DNA of 64,000 nt, taken from assembly GCF_900103735.1 (NCBI RefSeq), contig NZ_FMXE01000002.1, positions 131,373 to 195,372 on the forward strand, read 5' to 3'. Shown here in pieces: positions 44,659 through 53,517 of this stretch (position 1 is its first letter; every line of letters starts with the position of its first letter). The notes beneath the pieces were generated by a model. The model saw only the letters and a program-made list of their open reading frames with translations, was not told where the DNA came from and did no database searches. This DNA comes from Algoriphagus alkaliphilus. GTDB lineage: Bacteria > Bacteroidota > Bacteroidia > Cytophagales > Cyclobacteriaceae. The position numbers and the translations under genes are program-made.

Positions 44659-44702
44659 GTGAATGGGTAACTTGCAGCATCAAATCTTTAAACCTTTTCC
44701 AA

Positions 44703-45926
44703 GTGCCTAATCCTACGCATATCCAAGGAGTATCCATCGCCGCTCTGGCTGATGAATTTGGAACCCCACTTTACATTTATGATGGTGAAAAAATCACCCA
44801 ACAGATAAAAACTCTCCAAGAAGCTTTTGGAGGCGTGCCTTTGAAAATCAAGTATGCCACGAAGGCACTTTCCAACATCAATATCTTAAAACTGATACGG
44901 AAAGCAGGCGCGGGTGTGGATGCTGTATCCATTGAGGAAGTAAGGTTGGGATTGATGGCCGGACACCAAACAGATGAAATCATGTACACCCCAAGTGGCG
45001 TTGGCTTTGAGGAAATTCGGGAAGCTGTCAACTTGGGAATCATGATCAATCTGGACAGTCTTCCTTTGATGGAAGAGTTTGGTGAGGTCTATGGAGGATC
45101 GATCCCTGCCTGTATCCGAATCAATCCACACATCATGGCCGGCGGAAACCTCAAAATTTCAACTGGTCACAAGGAAAGTAAATTTGGTATTTCCATCGAA
45201 CAACTCCCTCAAATCCTGCATACGGTAGCCAAATACAAGCTTAATATCGTAGGACTTCACATTCATACGGGCTCAGATATCTTAGACGCGGAAGTATTCT
45301 TGAAGGGGGGAAATGTTCTTTTTGAAGCTGCGATCCAGTTTCCTGAGCTTAAATTCCTTGATTTCGGGGGAGGGTTTAAAGTTGCTTACAAGCCGAATGA
45401 TATTGCTACAGATATAGTGGAAGTGGGCAGCAAAGTGTCCGTAGCCTTTCAGGATTTTTGCAAACGCTATGGGAAACAACTTGAACTTTGGTTGGAACCG
45501 GGAAAATTTTTGGTCAGTGAGGCTGGATATCTTTTGGTAAAGGCTAACGTGGTCAAAGAATCCCCGAGTGTGACTTTTGTGGGTGTAAATTCTGGATTGA
45601 ATCATCTCATACGGCCCATGATGTATGATGCTTACCATGGCGTATATAACCTAAGCAATCCAGATGGGAAAAAAGCAAAATACAACGTCGTGGGATACAT
45701 TTGTGAGACCGACACGATTGCTTCACATCGTGAACTGACTGAAGTAAGGGCTGGAGACCTTCTGGTCATCAAAAATGCCGGGGCTTACGGCTACAGTATG
45801 TCCTCCAATTACAACTCAAGAATGAGGCCCGCGGAAGTGCTGGTTTTGGACGGAAAGGCATTCCAAATTAGAAAACGGGAAAATTTTGAGGATCTGATTC
45901 GCAATCAGGAAATTATTGATTTTTAA
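44703..45926 (+). CDS. lysA: Diaminopimelate decarboxylase
   Basis: This 407-residue PLP enzyme (fold type III) carries the PLP lysine in KYATKALSN (Lys54), HIHTGSD, the glycine-rich FLDFGGGFKV, EPGKFLV and YGYSMSSNYNSR with catalytic residues at the dimer interface. It converts meso-DAP to L-lysine. No ATG lies in frame; I use the GTG at 44703. It is preceded by two terminator-like hairpins and looks monocistronic. A 7-bp hairpin without a T run lies after the stop (45928-45955). Confidence 0.95.
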   Translation: MPNPTHIQGVSIAALADEFGTPLYIYDGEKITQQIKTLQEAFGGVPLKIKYATKALSNINILKLIRKAGAGVDAVSIEEVRLGLMAGHQTDEIMYTPSGVGFEEIREAVNLGIMINLDSLPLMEEFGEVYGGSIPACIRINPHIMAGGNLKISTGHKESKFGISIEQLPQILHTVAKYKLNIVGLHIHTGSDILDAEVFLKGGNVLFEAAIQFPELKFLDFGGGFKVAYKPNDIATDIVEVGSKVSVAFQDFCKRYGKQLELWLEPGKFLVSEAGYLLVKANVVKESPSVTFVGVNSGLNHLIRPMMYDAYHGVYNLSNPDGKKAKYNVVGYICETDTIASHRELTEVRAGDLLVIKNAGAYGYSMSSNYNSRMRPAEVLVLDGKAFQIRKRENFEDLIRNQEIIDF

Positions 45927-46143
45927 CCCAAAGGGGCTTGACAAAGTGCCTTTGGTATAATTATTGACAAACTGTGCATGTCAAGAAGCGAAAAGTACTT
46001 TTGATTCGTTTCAAGATAAGGTTTGAAACCCAAAGATTGCTCACCTCAATCCTAAGCCCTAGTAGTTTCAATGTCTTATTTGATAAAATCTAATCACGGA
46101 AAAAGTATTGGTTATAACTTTGTTCCGCGAGAGAGGATAGTTT

Positions 46144-47187
46144 ATGTTGCGGAAATTTATTTTAGGGATATGCCTTGTATTGTTTGGGCTCTTGGGTGTT
46201 TTCCCACTGAGTGCGCAAGACGTGCAATATTCCCAATTCTACGCCGCACCCCTTTACCTCAATCCTGCCCTGACTGGTGCCTCCGAGCTCACCCGCGTTG
46301 GGGTAAACTATCGAAATCAATGGCCTGGCTTGGACCATAGTTTCAATTCCTATTCCGCCTATATTGATCATTATATTTTTGACTACAACAGTGGCATTGG
46401 CTTAATTTTCAATGGAAATCAGGAGACTCTTGCCAATCTTTCTACCAATGAGATTGGCTTAAGCTATTCCTACAGACTCAAATTGACCGAAAAGTTTTTT
46501 TTCAGGCTTGGAGCTCAGGCTAGCTACATGCAGCGAGATGCCTTTTTCTCAGATTTGGTGTTTGGTTCGATGATTGATATTGTCAACGGTACCGTGGGCG
46601 GCATTTCCGATGAGCTCAATGGCGTTCCTTTAGACAGTCGCCATTCCTTTGTTGATTATGCTGTGGGGGGAATGTTTTACAATGACAAATTTTGGCTGGG
46701 CGCATCCGCCCACCATCTGACCGAGCCCAATATCTCTTTTGTCAACGACCAATCCAGCGTACTCCCGATGAAATTATCGCTTCAGGGAGGATACAAAATA
46801 AATCTTGCTCCCGGAGGAAGGGACTACTTCACACACAACTATCAGGAAAGATCGCTCTCATTTGCTTTTAATTACAAAGAGCAAGATCCTTTTAGCCAAC
46901 TGGATGTGGGGGCTCAACTTTTTTTACACCCGCTAGTCTTAGGCTTATGGTATCGGGGACTTCCTACCAAAAACAGTCTTCCAAACAATGAAGCATTCAT
47001 TGGACTGGTAGGCGTTGCCTTAGAAACCGGTCTGGACATAGGCTATTCTTTTGATATGACTACGTCCAAACTTGGACTGAGAAATAGTGGAGGAGCACAT
47101 GAAATTTCGGTTAGATATACTTTTTTATGGGGTGATGCTAAATCCCGAGGTCAAAGATCACGCGTAATACCTTGCTTCAGGTACTGA
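46144..47187 (+). CDS. PorP/SprF family type IX secretion membrane protein (copy 1)
   Basis: This 347-residue protein has a signal peptide ending LSAQ. The family opening QDVQYSQFYAAPLYLNPALTGA is followed by a 14-stranded-barrel-like alternating pattern to the C-terminal VRYTFLW. PorP/SprF proteins anchor or help export the T9SS substrate encoded next door. It is separated from the adhesin by 375 bases and has its own terminator, so it is probably transcribed apart from it. A TAnnTTTG box (46115-46122) lies 21 bases upstream. Confidence 0.92.
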   Translation: MLRKFILGICLVLFGLLGVFPLSAQDVQYSQFYAAPLYLNPALTGASELTRVGVNYRNQWPGLDHSFNSYSAYIDHYIFDYNSGIGLIFNGNQETLANLSTNEIGLSYSYRLKLTEKFFFRLGAQASYMQRDAFFSDLVFGSMIDIVNGTVGGISDELNGVPLDSRHSFVDYAVGGMFYNDKFWLGASAHHLTEPNISFVNDQSSVLPMKLSLQGGYKINLAPGGRDYFTHNYQERSLSFAFNYKEQDPFSQLDVGAQLFLHPLVLGLWYRGLPTKNSLPNNEAFIGLVGVALETGLDIGYSFDMTTSKLGLRNSGGAHEISVRYTFLWGDAKSRGQRSRVIPCFRY

Positions 47188-47245
47188 TTTTCAGAGGAAA
47201 AATCAGTCTAACGTAAAAATTTCGAAAAAATTTTGATTTTTTTTC

Positions 47246-47271
47246 AAAGGCCTTTCTAGCAGGTCTTTTTT
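47246..47271 (+). terminator. Terminator of porP copy 1
   Basis: An 8-bp stem with one G-T pair (47246-47253 with 47261-47268) is followed by a T run. Confidence 0.65.
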
Positions 47272-47562
47272 CATTTCACATCCTGAAAAAAGTATCACCA
47301 CAACAGTTTTTTTAATTATGATACATTTTGAAGAAAAATTATACTTTTCTAAGCCTAGCATTTCATTTACATCATAGTTCACCCTGCTTGGAAAATAGAA
47401 TTTTTAGGTTCTAATTTCATGAAATCAGCATTTCTAAAGAATATCATTTTGTTGTATGTGACTTACAAAAAATATTATTCTTAAAAATGAAATACACAAA
47501 AGGGTTTTTGTAAGACAAAAATCTACTGCTGAAAGAGTTGAATACTGTGATGAAGTGCAAAA
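47272..47562. other. AT-rich leader region of the adhesin gene
   Basis: These ~290 bases are strongly AT-rich and hold no convincing ORF. An AGTATCA/TGATAC inverted pair near 47290-47325 is the only structure. Presumably it carries the adhesin promoter and a long leader. Confidence 0.35.
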
Positions 47563-49647
47563 ATGAAAGGTTTAAATAAAATGTTCGGCGCAAAGATTAT
47601 CCTACTGGTTCTCAGTATGGCAATCAATTATTCTGCCCGGGCTCAATTTGCCTTTAATATCCCCAGTCGTGAAAATCAGCGAATTGAAACATATCAGACA
47701 ATTCAAGTCGCAGTAAGCGGAAAACTCGCGCTCTGTTCTCACAGTGAAAAAGGAAGCATCATCCTGAATGTAACAGGAGGAGTTTCCCCATATAAATTTA
47801 GATGGAACACGAACGAGACTAGCCAAAACCGTACCAATTTAAATGCCGGTACCTACACGGTCAAAATCACCGACGCACTAGGAACAGAGCATATCGAACG
47901 AATAATTGTTCAACCTCCATTTCCTTTAATACTCAATCCTGTCACAAAAAGAGATGCAACCTGTGGATCCGGAAATGTTGGATTCGCTAAAATCAGCGTG
48001 AGAATCGGAAGAAATGATTACGAGGCTGACAGCCCTCCTTATAAGATAACCTGGAGCAATGGCCTCAAAGATGTTTGGGAAGCCGGTAATTTAGTCCCGG
48101 GAACCTACACAGTAATAGTTTCTGACAAATACAATTGCGATGTAAGCCTCTCATTTGATATAAAAGCTGCTGCTGAAGGAATTAATGTTTCGGCGTCTTC
48201 CCAAGAACCAACCTGTCAAACAGCTAATTCTGGAAAAATTCAATTGACTGTAACTGGGGGTCAGGCTCCATATACCTATGCCTGGAGCAATGGGGCCAGC
48301 TCCAAAGATCTCTCCAATATTGCTGCCGGGACTTATCAGGTTACTGTAAAAGACAACAAAGGCTGTTCCTTCCAAGCTTCCTACACATTGAGCTCACCGG
48401 CTTCTTTCTCCTTGGATTCAAGAATCCTTGATCCCGGCTGTAAAGATTCAAACACCGGTGAGATTGAAATCCTTCCAAAAGGCGGAAAGGCTCCTTTTTC
48501 CTTTCTCTGGAGCAATGGAAAAACCTCGGCAAGAATAACTGACTTAAAAGTAGGCAGCTATTCTGTGAAAGTAACAGATGCCCTTGGCTGCACTGTTGAA
48601 AAGCAATTTTCCTTAACCAATCAGTCTAGCCTTACGCTAGAGGTGTTGGAAAACCGGCCGGTTTCCTGTTCCGGCCAAGCCGATGGAGGCATTTCCCTAA
48701 AAATCACAGGACAAAAAGGAGCCATAAAATTATCCTGGTCAGACGGGGCAAAAGACTTACTACAAAGAAAAGCCCTGAAAGCGGGAACCTATACAGTGAC
48801 TGCCACTGACGAAAGCGGATGCTCTGTTTCTATAAATGTATCAGTGGTAGAAACCACAAGAATTCAGGCCCGCATCGAAACTGCACTGGATATTGACTGT
48901 TCAAACGGGAAAGCAACCGGAGTAGCCTGGGTCTCAATTCAGGGAGGCAAAGAGCCCTATACTATCAAATGGAGCAGTAGCAATTCAAATACAAGAGAGA
49001 TCAACTTCAGCTCTTCCGGAGTCCTCAAGGCAACAGTAACTGATGCACTTGGCTGTAGGGTAGAAGCTGAGTCCAAAGTGGATTTTCCAAATCAAAATTC
49101 ACAGGGATCAAGACTTGACTTCCAATATCGAAAGTTGGTATTCACCTCTGAACCGGAAGTAATGATCGAGGAGGAAATCCTGTTCGAAAGTGAAATCGCC
49201 CCGGAAATCATCGCTTGGGAATGGGAGTTTGGAGACGGGAAAAAATCCTCCGACAAAGATCCTATCCACATTTTCTCAAAGTCCGGAGAATATGAAGTCA
49301 AACTAACCGGATACGACATTTTTGGCTGTTCTACTGTCGAAACAAACAAAGTCCAAGTCACTTCTCCAACTGAAATGATCGTAATCCCAAACGCCTTCTC
49401 TCCCAATGGAGATGGGCTTAATGATACGTTTTTCCCTAAAATCAGAGCCGTCACCTCATTCCAATTGGAAGTCTTCAATACCTGGGGAGAGAAGCTCTTT
49501 ATCACCAACAGCTTGGAAAGCAAAGGATGGGACGGGACATACAAAGGTCAGCTGGCTCCTGCCGGCAATTACATTTATAGAATCACCTTTACCTCCATGA
49601 ACGGACAAATGGTCAATCGTTCCGGGGGTATCACCCTTATCAGATAG
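47563..49647 (+). CDS. T9SS type B sorting-domain adhesin with SprB repeats
   Basis: This 694-residue protein has a signal peptide (cleavage near ARAQ). About six SprB-type repeats of ~65-75 residues span roughly 57-510. Each opens with a cysteine (CSHSEKGSI, CGSGNVGF, CQTANSGKI, CKDSNTGEI, CSGQADGGI, CSNGKATGV) and most close with D-x-x-GC. A PKD domain with WEWEFGDGKKSSDKDP lies near 525-605. The last ~85 residues are a type B gliding-motility C-terminal domain (PNAFSPNGDGLNDTF, WDGTYKG, GNYIYRITF). It is secreted and displayed on the surface, probably as an adhesin. PorP genes lie on both sides. Confidence 0.93.
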   Translation: MKGLNKMFGAKIILLVLSMAINYSARAQFAFNIPSRENQRIETYQTIQVAVSGKLALCSHSEKGSIILNVTGGVSPYKFRWNTNETSQNRTNLNAGTYTVKITDALGTEHIERIIVQPPFPLILNPVTKRDATCGSGNVGFAKISVRIGRNDYEADSPPYKITWSNGLKDVWEAGNLVPGTYTVIVSDKYNCDVSLSFDIKAAAEGINVSASSQEPTCQTANSGKIQLTVTGGQAPYTYAWSNGASSKDLSNIAAGTYQVTVKDNKGCSFQASYTLSSPASFSLDSRILDPGCKDSNTGEIEILPKGGKAPFSFLWSNGKTSARITDLKVGSYSVKVTDALGCTVEKQFSLTNQSSLTLEVLENRPVSCSGQADGGISLKITGQKGAIKLSWSDGAKDLLQRKALKAGTYTVTATDESGCSVSINVSVVETTRIQARIETALDIDCSNGKATGVAWVSIQGGKEPYTIKWSSSNSNTREINFSSSGVLKATVTDALGCRVEAESKVDFPNQNSQGSRLDFQYRKLVFTSEPEVMIEEEILFESEIAPEIIAWEWEFGDGKKSSDKDPIHIFSKSGEYEVKLTGYDIFGCSTVETNKVQVTSPTEMIVIPNAFSPNGDGLNDTFFPKIRAVTSFQLEVFNTWGEKLFITNSLESKGWDGTYKGQLAPAGNYIYRITFTSMNGQMVNRSGGITLIR

Positions 49648-49650
49648 CAT

Positions 49651-50691
49651 ATGAGAACATCATTTACGCTTATCCCCCTCGTGTTCTTCACCATGTGTTG
49701 TACATCACTATGCCTTAAAGCTCAAGATGTTCAATACTCACAGTTTTACGCGAACCCGCTTAACCTTAATCCGGCTATGACTGGAGCAAGCGAAATGACC
49801 CGAATCGGTGTGAATTACCGAAATCAATGGCCGGGACTAGATCAGTCTTTTACTTCTTATTCCGCACACATTGACCACTACCTGTTCAATGCCAACAGTG
49901 GGATTGGAGTGATATTCAATCGCTCAGAGCAAAGCATGGCTAACCTCAGCGTATCGGAGATCGGTGCTACCTATTCTTACAGGGCTCGATTGGGGTTCCG
50001 TTCCTTTCTTAGATTTGGAGGTCAGGTAAGTTATATTGATCGTGATGCCTATTTTGGCAATTTGGTCTTCGGTAGTCAAATCAATGATCAGACTGGAGCA
50101 GTGGGAGACTTTTCGGGCGAAAACCTCGGACTTGATTCAAGACATCAATTTGTGGATTATAGTCTTGGAATGATGTTCAACAATGAAAAAGCTTGGTTTG
50201 GTGTCGCTACACACCACATAACCCAACCCAACATTTCATTTATAAATGATCAAGAAAGCCGATTACCTATAAGATTCTCAGCACATGGCGGATACAGAAT
50301 TGACCTTTCAGGCGGTTCATCACGCTCCTTCATGAATGACCGAAGCGGGACCAAAGATTTGACTTTGGCTTTCAACTACAAAAACCAAGGACCATTCTCT
50401 CAATTAGATTTTGGAGCTCAGGTCAATCTGCAGCCAATGGTTTTGGGAATATGGTATCGTGGAATTCCTGTTTCGGAAATAACTCAGACTAACCATGAAT
50501 CTGTCATTGCCCTAGTAGGTATTTCTCTCGGAAACGGAATTGATGTAGGATACAGTCATGATTTCACCATTTCATCTTTGGGGAATGCCAATACAGGTGG
50601 TGCCAATGAAATATCCATCAGGTATAGCTTCTTAGCCGGTTTGGCAAAAGGAGCCGGAAGAAAATCCTCCATGCCTTGCTTTAAATATTAA
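49651..50691 (+). CDS. PorP/SprF family type IX secretion membrane protein (copy 2)
   Basis: This 346-residue paralogue of copy 1 has a signal peptide ending LKAQ, then DVQYSQFYANPLNLNPAMTGA and a long stretch of shared sequence (GVNYRNQWPGLDxSFxSY, LPxxxSxxGGYxI). It starts 3 bases after the adhesin stop and is surely co-transcribed with it, making it the likely partner protein. Confidence 0.92.
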   Translation: MRTSFTLIPLVFFTMCCTSLCLKAQDVQYSQFYANPLNLNPAMTGASEMTRIGVNYRNQWPGLDQSFTSYSAHIDHYLFNANSGIGVIFNRSEQSMANLSVSEIGATYSYRARLGFRSFLRFGGQVSYIDRDAYFGNLVFGSQINDQTGAVGDFSGENLGLDSRHQFVDYSLGMMFNNEKAWFGVATHHITQPNISFINDQESRLPIRFSAHGGYRIDLSGGSSRSFMNDRSGTKDLTLAFNYKNQGPFSQLDFGAQVNLQPMVLGIWYRGIPVSEITQTNHESVIALVGISLGNGIDVGYSHDFTISSLGNANTGGANEISIRYSFLAGLAKGAGRKSSMPCFKY

Positions 50692-50718
50692 TTTTTTCAT
50701 AAACAATGGGTTTCGAAA

Positions 50719-50748
50719 AGGGCTTTACTTTGGTAAAGTCCTTTTTTT
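50719..50748 (+). terminator. Terminator ending at the photolyase start codon
   Basis: A 10-bp stem with one G-T pair (50719-50728 with 50733-50742, TTTG loop) is followed by T7 (50742-50748). The next base begins the ATG of the photolyase gene at 50749. Confidence 0.8.
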
Positions 50749-52278
50749 ATGGCCAAAACTCTTCGTCTGATCCTCGGTGATCAACTCAACATTCAGCATT
50801 CTTGGTATCAGGAAGTAGACGATTCTGTCAGGTACCTGATGATGGAAATGCGGCAGGAGACTGATTATGTCACGCATCACATTCAGAAGATTGTTGGATT
50901 TTTCCTATCCATGAGGACTTTTGCTGAAGCGTTGAAAAAAGCCGGTCATCAGATGATTTATCTCAACCTAGATGATCCCGAAAATCAACAAAACCTCAAA
51001 GAACTGCTGAATATATTGATCTCCAAAGAAGGTTTTGAGCGCTTTGAATATCAACTGCCCGATGAATATCGACTGGATAAGATTCTGAAAGACATTTGCG
51101 AAAAACTTCCCATCCCTTCAGCTTCTTTCGATACTGAGCATTTTCTGACCACGCGGGATTTTCTGAAGGATTTTTTCAAGGGGAAAAAATCCTACCTCAT
51201 GGAGACCTTTTACCGGGAAATGAGAAAAAAATACAACATCCTGATGGATGGCAAAGAACCATTGACGGGACAATGGAACTACGACCATGACAACCGAGCA
51301 TCCCTAAAAGACAAAAAACTGCTTCAAAAAGCCTTGATCCGGCCAAAGAAAGTAAGCGAGATAGTAGAAATACTGGAAAAATCCGGAGTGAAGACTATCG
51401 GAAAGATTGATGCAGAAAATTATCCTTGGCCTGTCTCTCGCGCTGAAAGTCTCCAAATTCTGGAATATTTCTGCGAAAATCTCCTGATGCACTTTGGTGC
51501 TTACCAGGACGCATTGACCACTTGGGACCCATACCTTTTCCACTCCCGACTGAGTTTTTCGATGAATACCAAAATGATCTCTCCTCTTGAGGTCGTGCAA
51601 ACAGTAGAGAAATATTGGTATCAGCATCAAAACACAATCTCCATCGCTCAGGTGGAGGGGTTTATCAGGCAGATCATTGGATGGCGTGAATACATGAGAG
51701 GAATCTATTGGGCAAAAATGCCGGAGTTTTCGGGGTTGAATTTCTTTGGTCATGATAACAAGCTGCCGGATTGGTTTTGGACCGGAAATACTAAAATGAA
51801 TTGCTTGAAGCAATCCATTGGCCAGTCATTGGATTTGGCCTATGCGCATCATATCCAACGCTTGATGGTCACCGGTAACTTCGCCTTGCTGGCAGGAATC
51901 CATCCGGATGAGGTCGATCAATGGTACCTCGGGATCTACATCGACGCGATCGAATGGGTCGAAATCACCAATACACGCGGCATGAGCCAATTTGCAGACG
52001 GGGGAATCGTCGGCACCAAACCCTACGTCTCCTCAGCCAATTACATCAAAAAACAGGGGAATTACTGCTCCGGCTGTGCATACGATTCCAACAAAAAGGC
52101 AGGACAAGGGGCCTGCCCTTTTAATAGTCTGTATTGGCACTTTTATGACCGAAATCGTGATAAACTGGAGAAAAATCCGCGAATCGGAATGGCTTACAAA
52201 ACCTGGGACAAAATGGGAAATAAGCAGGAATTATTGGATCAGGCAGAATTGTATTTGGATAATCTGGAAAAATTATAG
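50749..52278 (+). CDS. Iron-sulfur bacterial cryptochrome/photolyase (PhrB-like, FeS-BCP)
   Basis: This 509-residue protein begins MAKTLRLILGDQLN, the N-terminus of deoxyribodipyrimidine photolyase-related proteins. Cys352, Cys440, Cys443 and Cys456 lie within two residues of the [4Fe-4S] ligands of Agrobacterium PhrB (350, 438, 441, 454). The FAD-binding alpha domain is in the second half (QIIGWREYMRGIYW, ARHIQRLM-like AHHIQRLMVTGNFALL). It repairs (6-4) photoproducts with blue light, or acts as a photoreceptor. It stands directly behind a terminator and has no visible leader. Confidence 0.93.
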   Translation: MAKTLRLILGDQLNIQHSWYQEVDDSVRYLMMEMRQETDYVTHHIQKIVGFFLSMRTFAEALKKAGHQMIYLNLDDPENQQNLKELLNILISKEGFERFEYQLPDEYRLDKILKDICEKLPIPSASFDTEHFLTTRDFLKDFFKGKKSYLMETFYREMRKKYNILMDGKEPLTGQWNYDHDNRASLKDKKLLQKALIRPKKVSEIVEILEKSGVKTIGKIDAENYPWPVSRAESLQILEYFCENLLMHFGAYQDALTTWDPYLFHSRLSFSMNTKMISPLEVVQTVEKYWYQHQNTISIAQVEGFIRQIIGWREYMRGIYWAKMPEFSGLNFFGHDNKLPDWFWTGNTKMNCLKQSIGQSLDLAYAHHIQRLMVTGNFALLAGIHPDEVDQWYLGIYIDAIEWVEITNTRGMSQFADGGIVGTKPYVSSANYIKKQGNYCSGCAYDSNKKAGQGACPFNSLYWHFYDRNRDKLEKNPRIGMAYKTWDKMGNKQELLDQAELYLDNLEKL

Positions 52279-52338
52279 GTAAGGTTCATAAAACTCCTCT
52301 AGACAAGGTGGTCTTCCCAAAAAACATGAATTAGCAAA

Positions 52339-53442
52339 TCAATCCCCAATCCACTCTGCGACAAACAGATTCGTATCGCGAGTTCCTCCATTGTTTCGGT
52401 TGGAGGAAAAAACTAAGTATTTCCCGTCATTGGAGAAAACCGGAAAAGCGTCAAAAGTCCCATCGTGCGTAATTCTTGTCAAGCCAGTACCGTCCAGGTT
52501 GATCATGAAAAGATTGAACGGGTAGCCTCTTTCAGTCATATGATTGGAGGCGAAAATGAGCTTTTCACCCGAAGGATGAAAAAAAGGGGCCCAATTGGCT
52601 TTTCCAAGGTTGGTGATTTTTTTGACATCAGATCCGTCGACATTTGCCACATACAACTCCATTTCGGTTGGCTTGACCAATCCATCTTTAAGTAAGTCCC
52701 GGTATTCTTTGACTTCCTCAGGAGTCTGAGGCCGGGAAGCTCTCCAGACGATCTTTGATCCATCCGGCGAGAAAAAAGCTCCCCCGTCATAGCCTAGGTC
52801 AGAGGTGATCTGTTTCACTTCCGTTCCGTCAATATTCATGGTATAAAGCTCCAAGTCGCCGGTTCGAATGGAAGTAAAGACGATTTTATCTCCACGAGGA
52901 GAAACTGTCGCCTCTGCATCATAGCCCGGTTCATTCGTCAGCTGAGAGAGAATATTCCCTTCCAAATCGGCAGTAAAGATGTCAAAGCTGTCATAAATCG
53001 GCCACACATATTTGCCATCTGCTCTTCGCTCCGGAACAGGTGGACAGGCAGGATCTACCAAATGTGTCGAAGCATAGACAAAAGTGTTATTCCCCGGTAA
53101 GAAATAGGCACAAGTCGTCCGTCCCAGTCCAGTACTGATTCGCTTCGGTTGAGACGCCGAAAGATCGTCTTCTCGCCAATTGAGGTAAAACATCTGATCA
53201 CATTCATTGCCCCAGTCTGCATAGTCCGACTGAAATACCAGCATTGAATCATCGAAGGACCAGTACGCCTCAGCGTTATTTCCGCCAAAGGTCAACTGCT
53301 TGATATTTTTAAGATATTTCATTTCCTCAGGGTGAAGCAGTAAGGAATCTGAAGCAGAATGAGGTTCGGGAGCAAGAATGGTTTCGGTTTTCGGACTGCA
53401 GGCAAAGGCTGCAATCAAAATTGGAACGAGGAGTTTTCTCAT
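52339..53442 (-). CDS. TolB-like PD40 beta-propeller lipoprotein
   Basis: This 367-residue lipoprotein (MRKLLVPILIAAFAC) has repeated WD40-like PD40 strands: ATVSPRGDKIVFTSIRTGDLELYTMNIDGT, AFFSPDGSKIVWRASR, PFFHPSGEKLIFASNH, PVFSNDGKYLVFSSNRN. It likely binds peptides or proteins at the periplasmic face. It is divergent from the M28 peptidase (75-base gap), which may be its functional partner. Confidence 0.85.
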   Translation of the reverse strand: MRKLLVPILIAAFACSPKTETILAPEPHSASDSLLLHPEEMKYLKNIKQLTFGGNNAEAYWSFDDSMLVFQSDYADWGNECDQMFYLNWREDDLSASQPKRISTGLGRTTCAYFLPGNNTFVYASTHLVDPACPPVPERRADGKYVWPIYDSFDIFTADLEGNILSQLTNEPGYDAEATVSPRGDKIVFTSIRTGDLELYTMNIDGTEVKQITSDLGYDGGAFFSPDGSKIVWRASRPQTPEEVKEYRDLLKDGLVKPTEMELYVANVDGSDVKKITNLGKANWAPFFHPSGEKLIFASNHMTERGYPFNLFMINLDGTGLTRITHDGTFDAFPVFSNDGKYLVFSSNRNNGGTRDTNLFVAEWIGD

Positions 53443-53489
53443 TATAAGGGCGATATTTAAAAGAATTGCTGGCCGAAGATACCAATTAT

Positions 53490-53497
53490 TATCTTTG
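53490..53497 (+). promoter_or_regulatory. -7 box (TATCTTTG) of the M28 peptidase promoter
   Basis: An exact TAnnTTTG, 20 bases before the ATG. A TTG at 53466-53468 lies 21 bases upstream, close to the usual -33 spacing. This is the best complete Bacteroidota promoter seen in the window. Confidence 0.55.
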
Positions 53498-53517
53498 GAC
53501 TAAATCAACACACGGCC

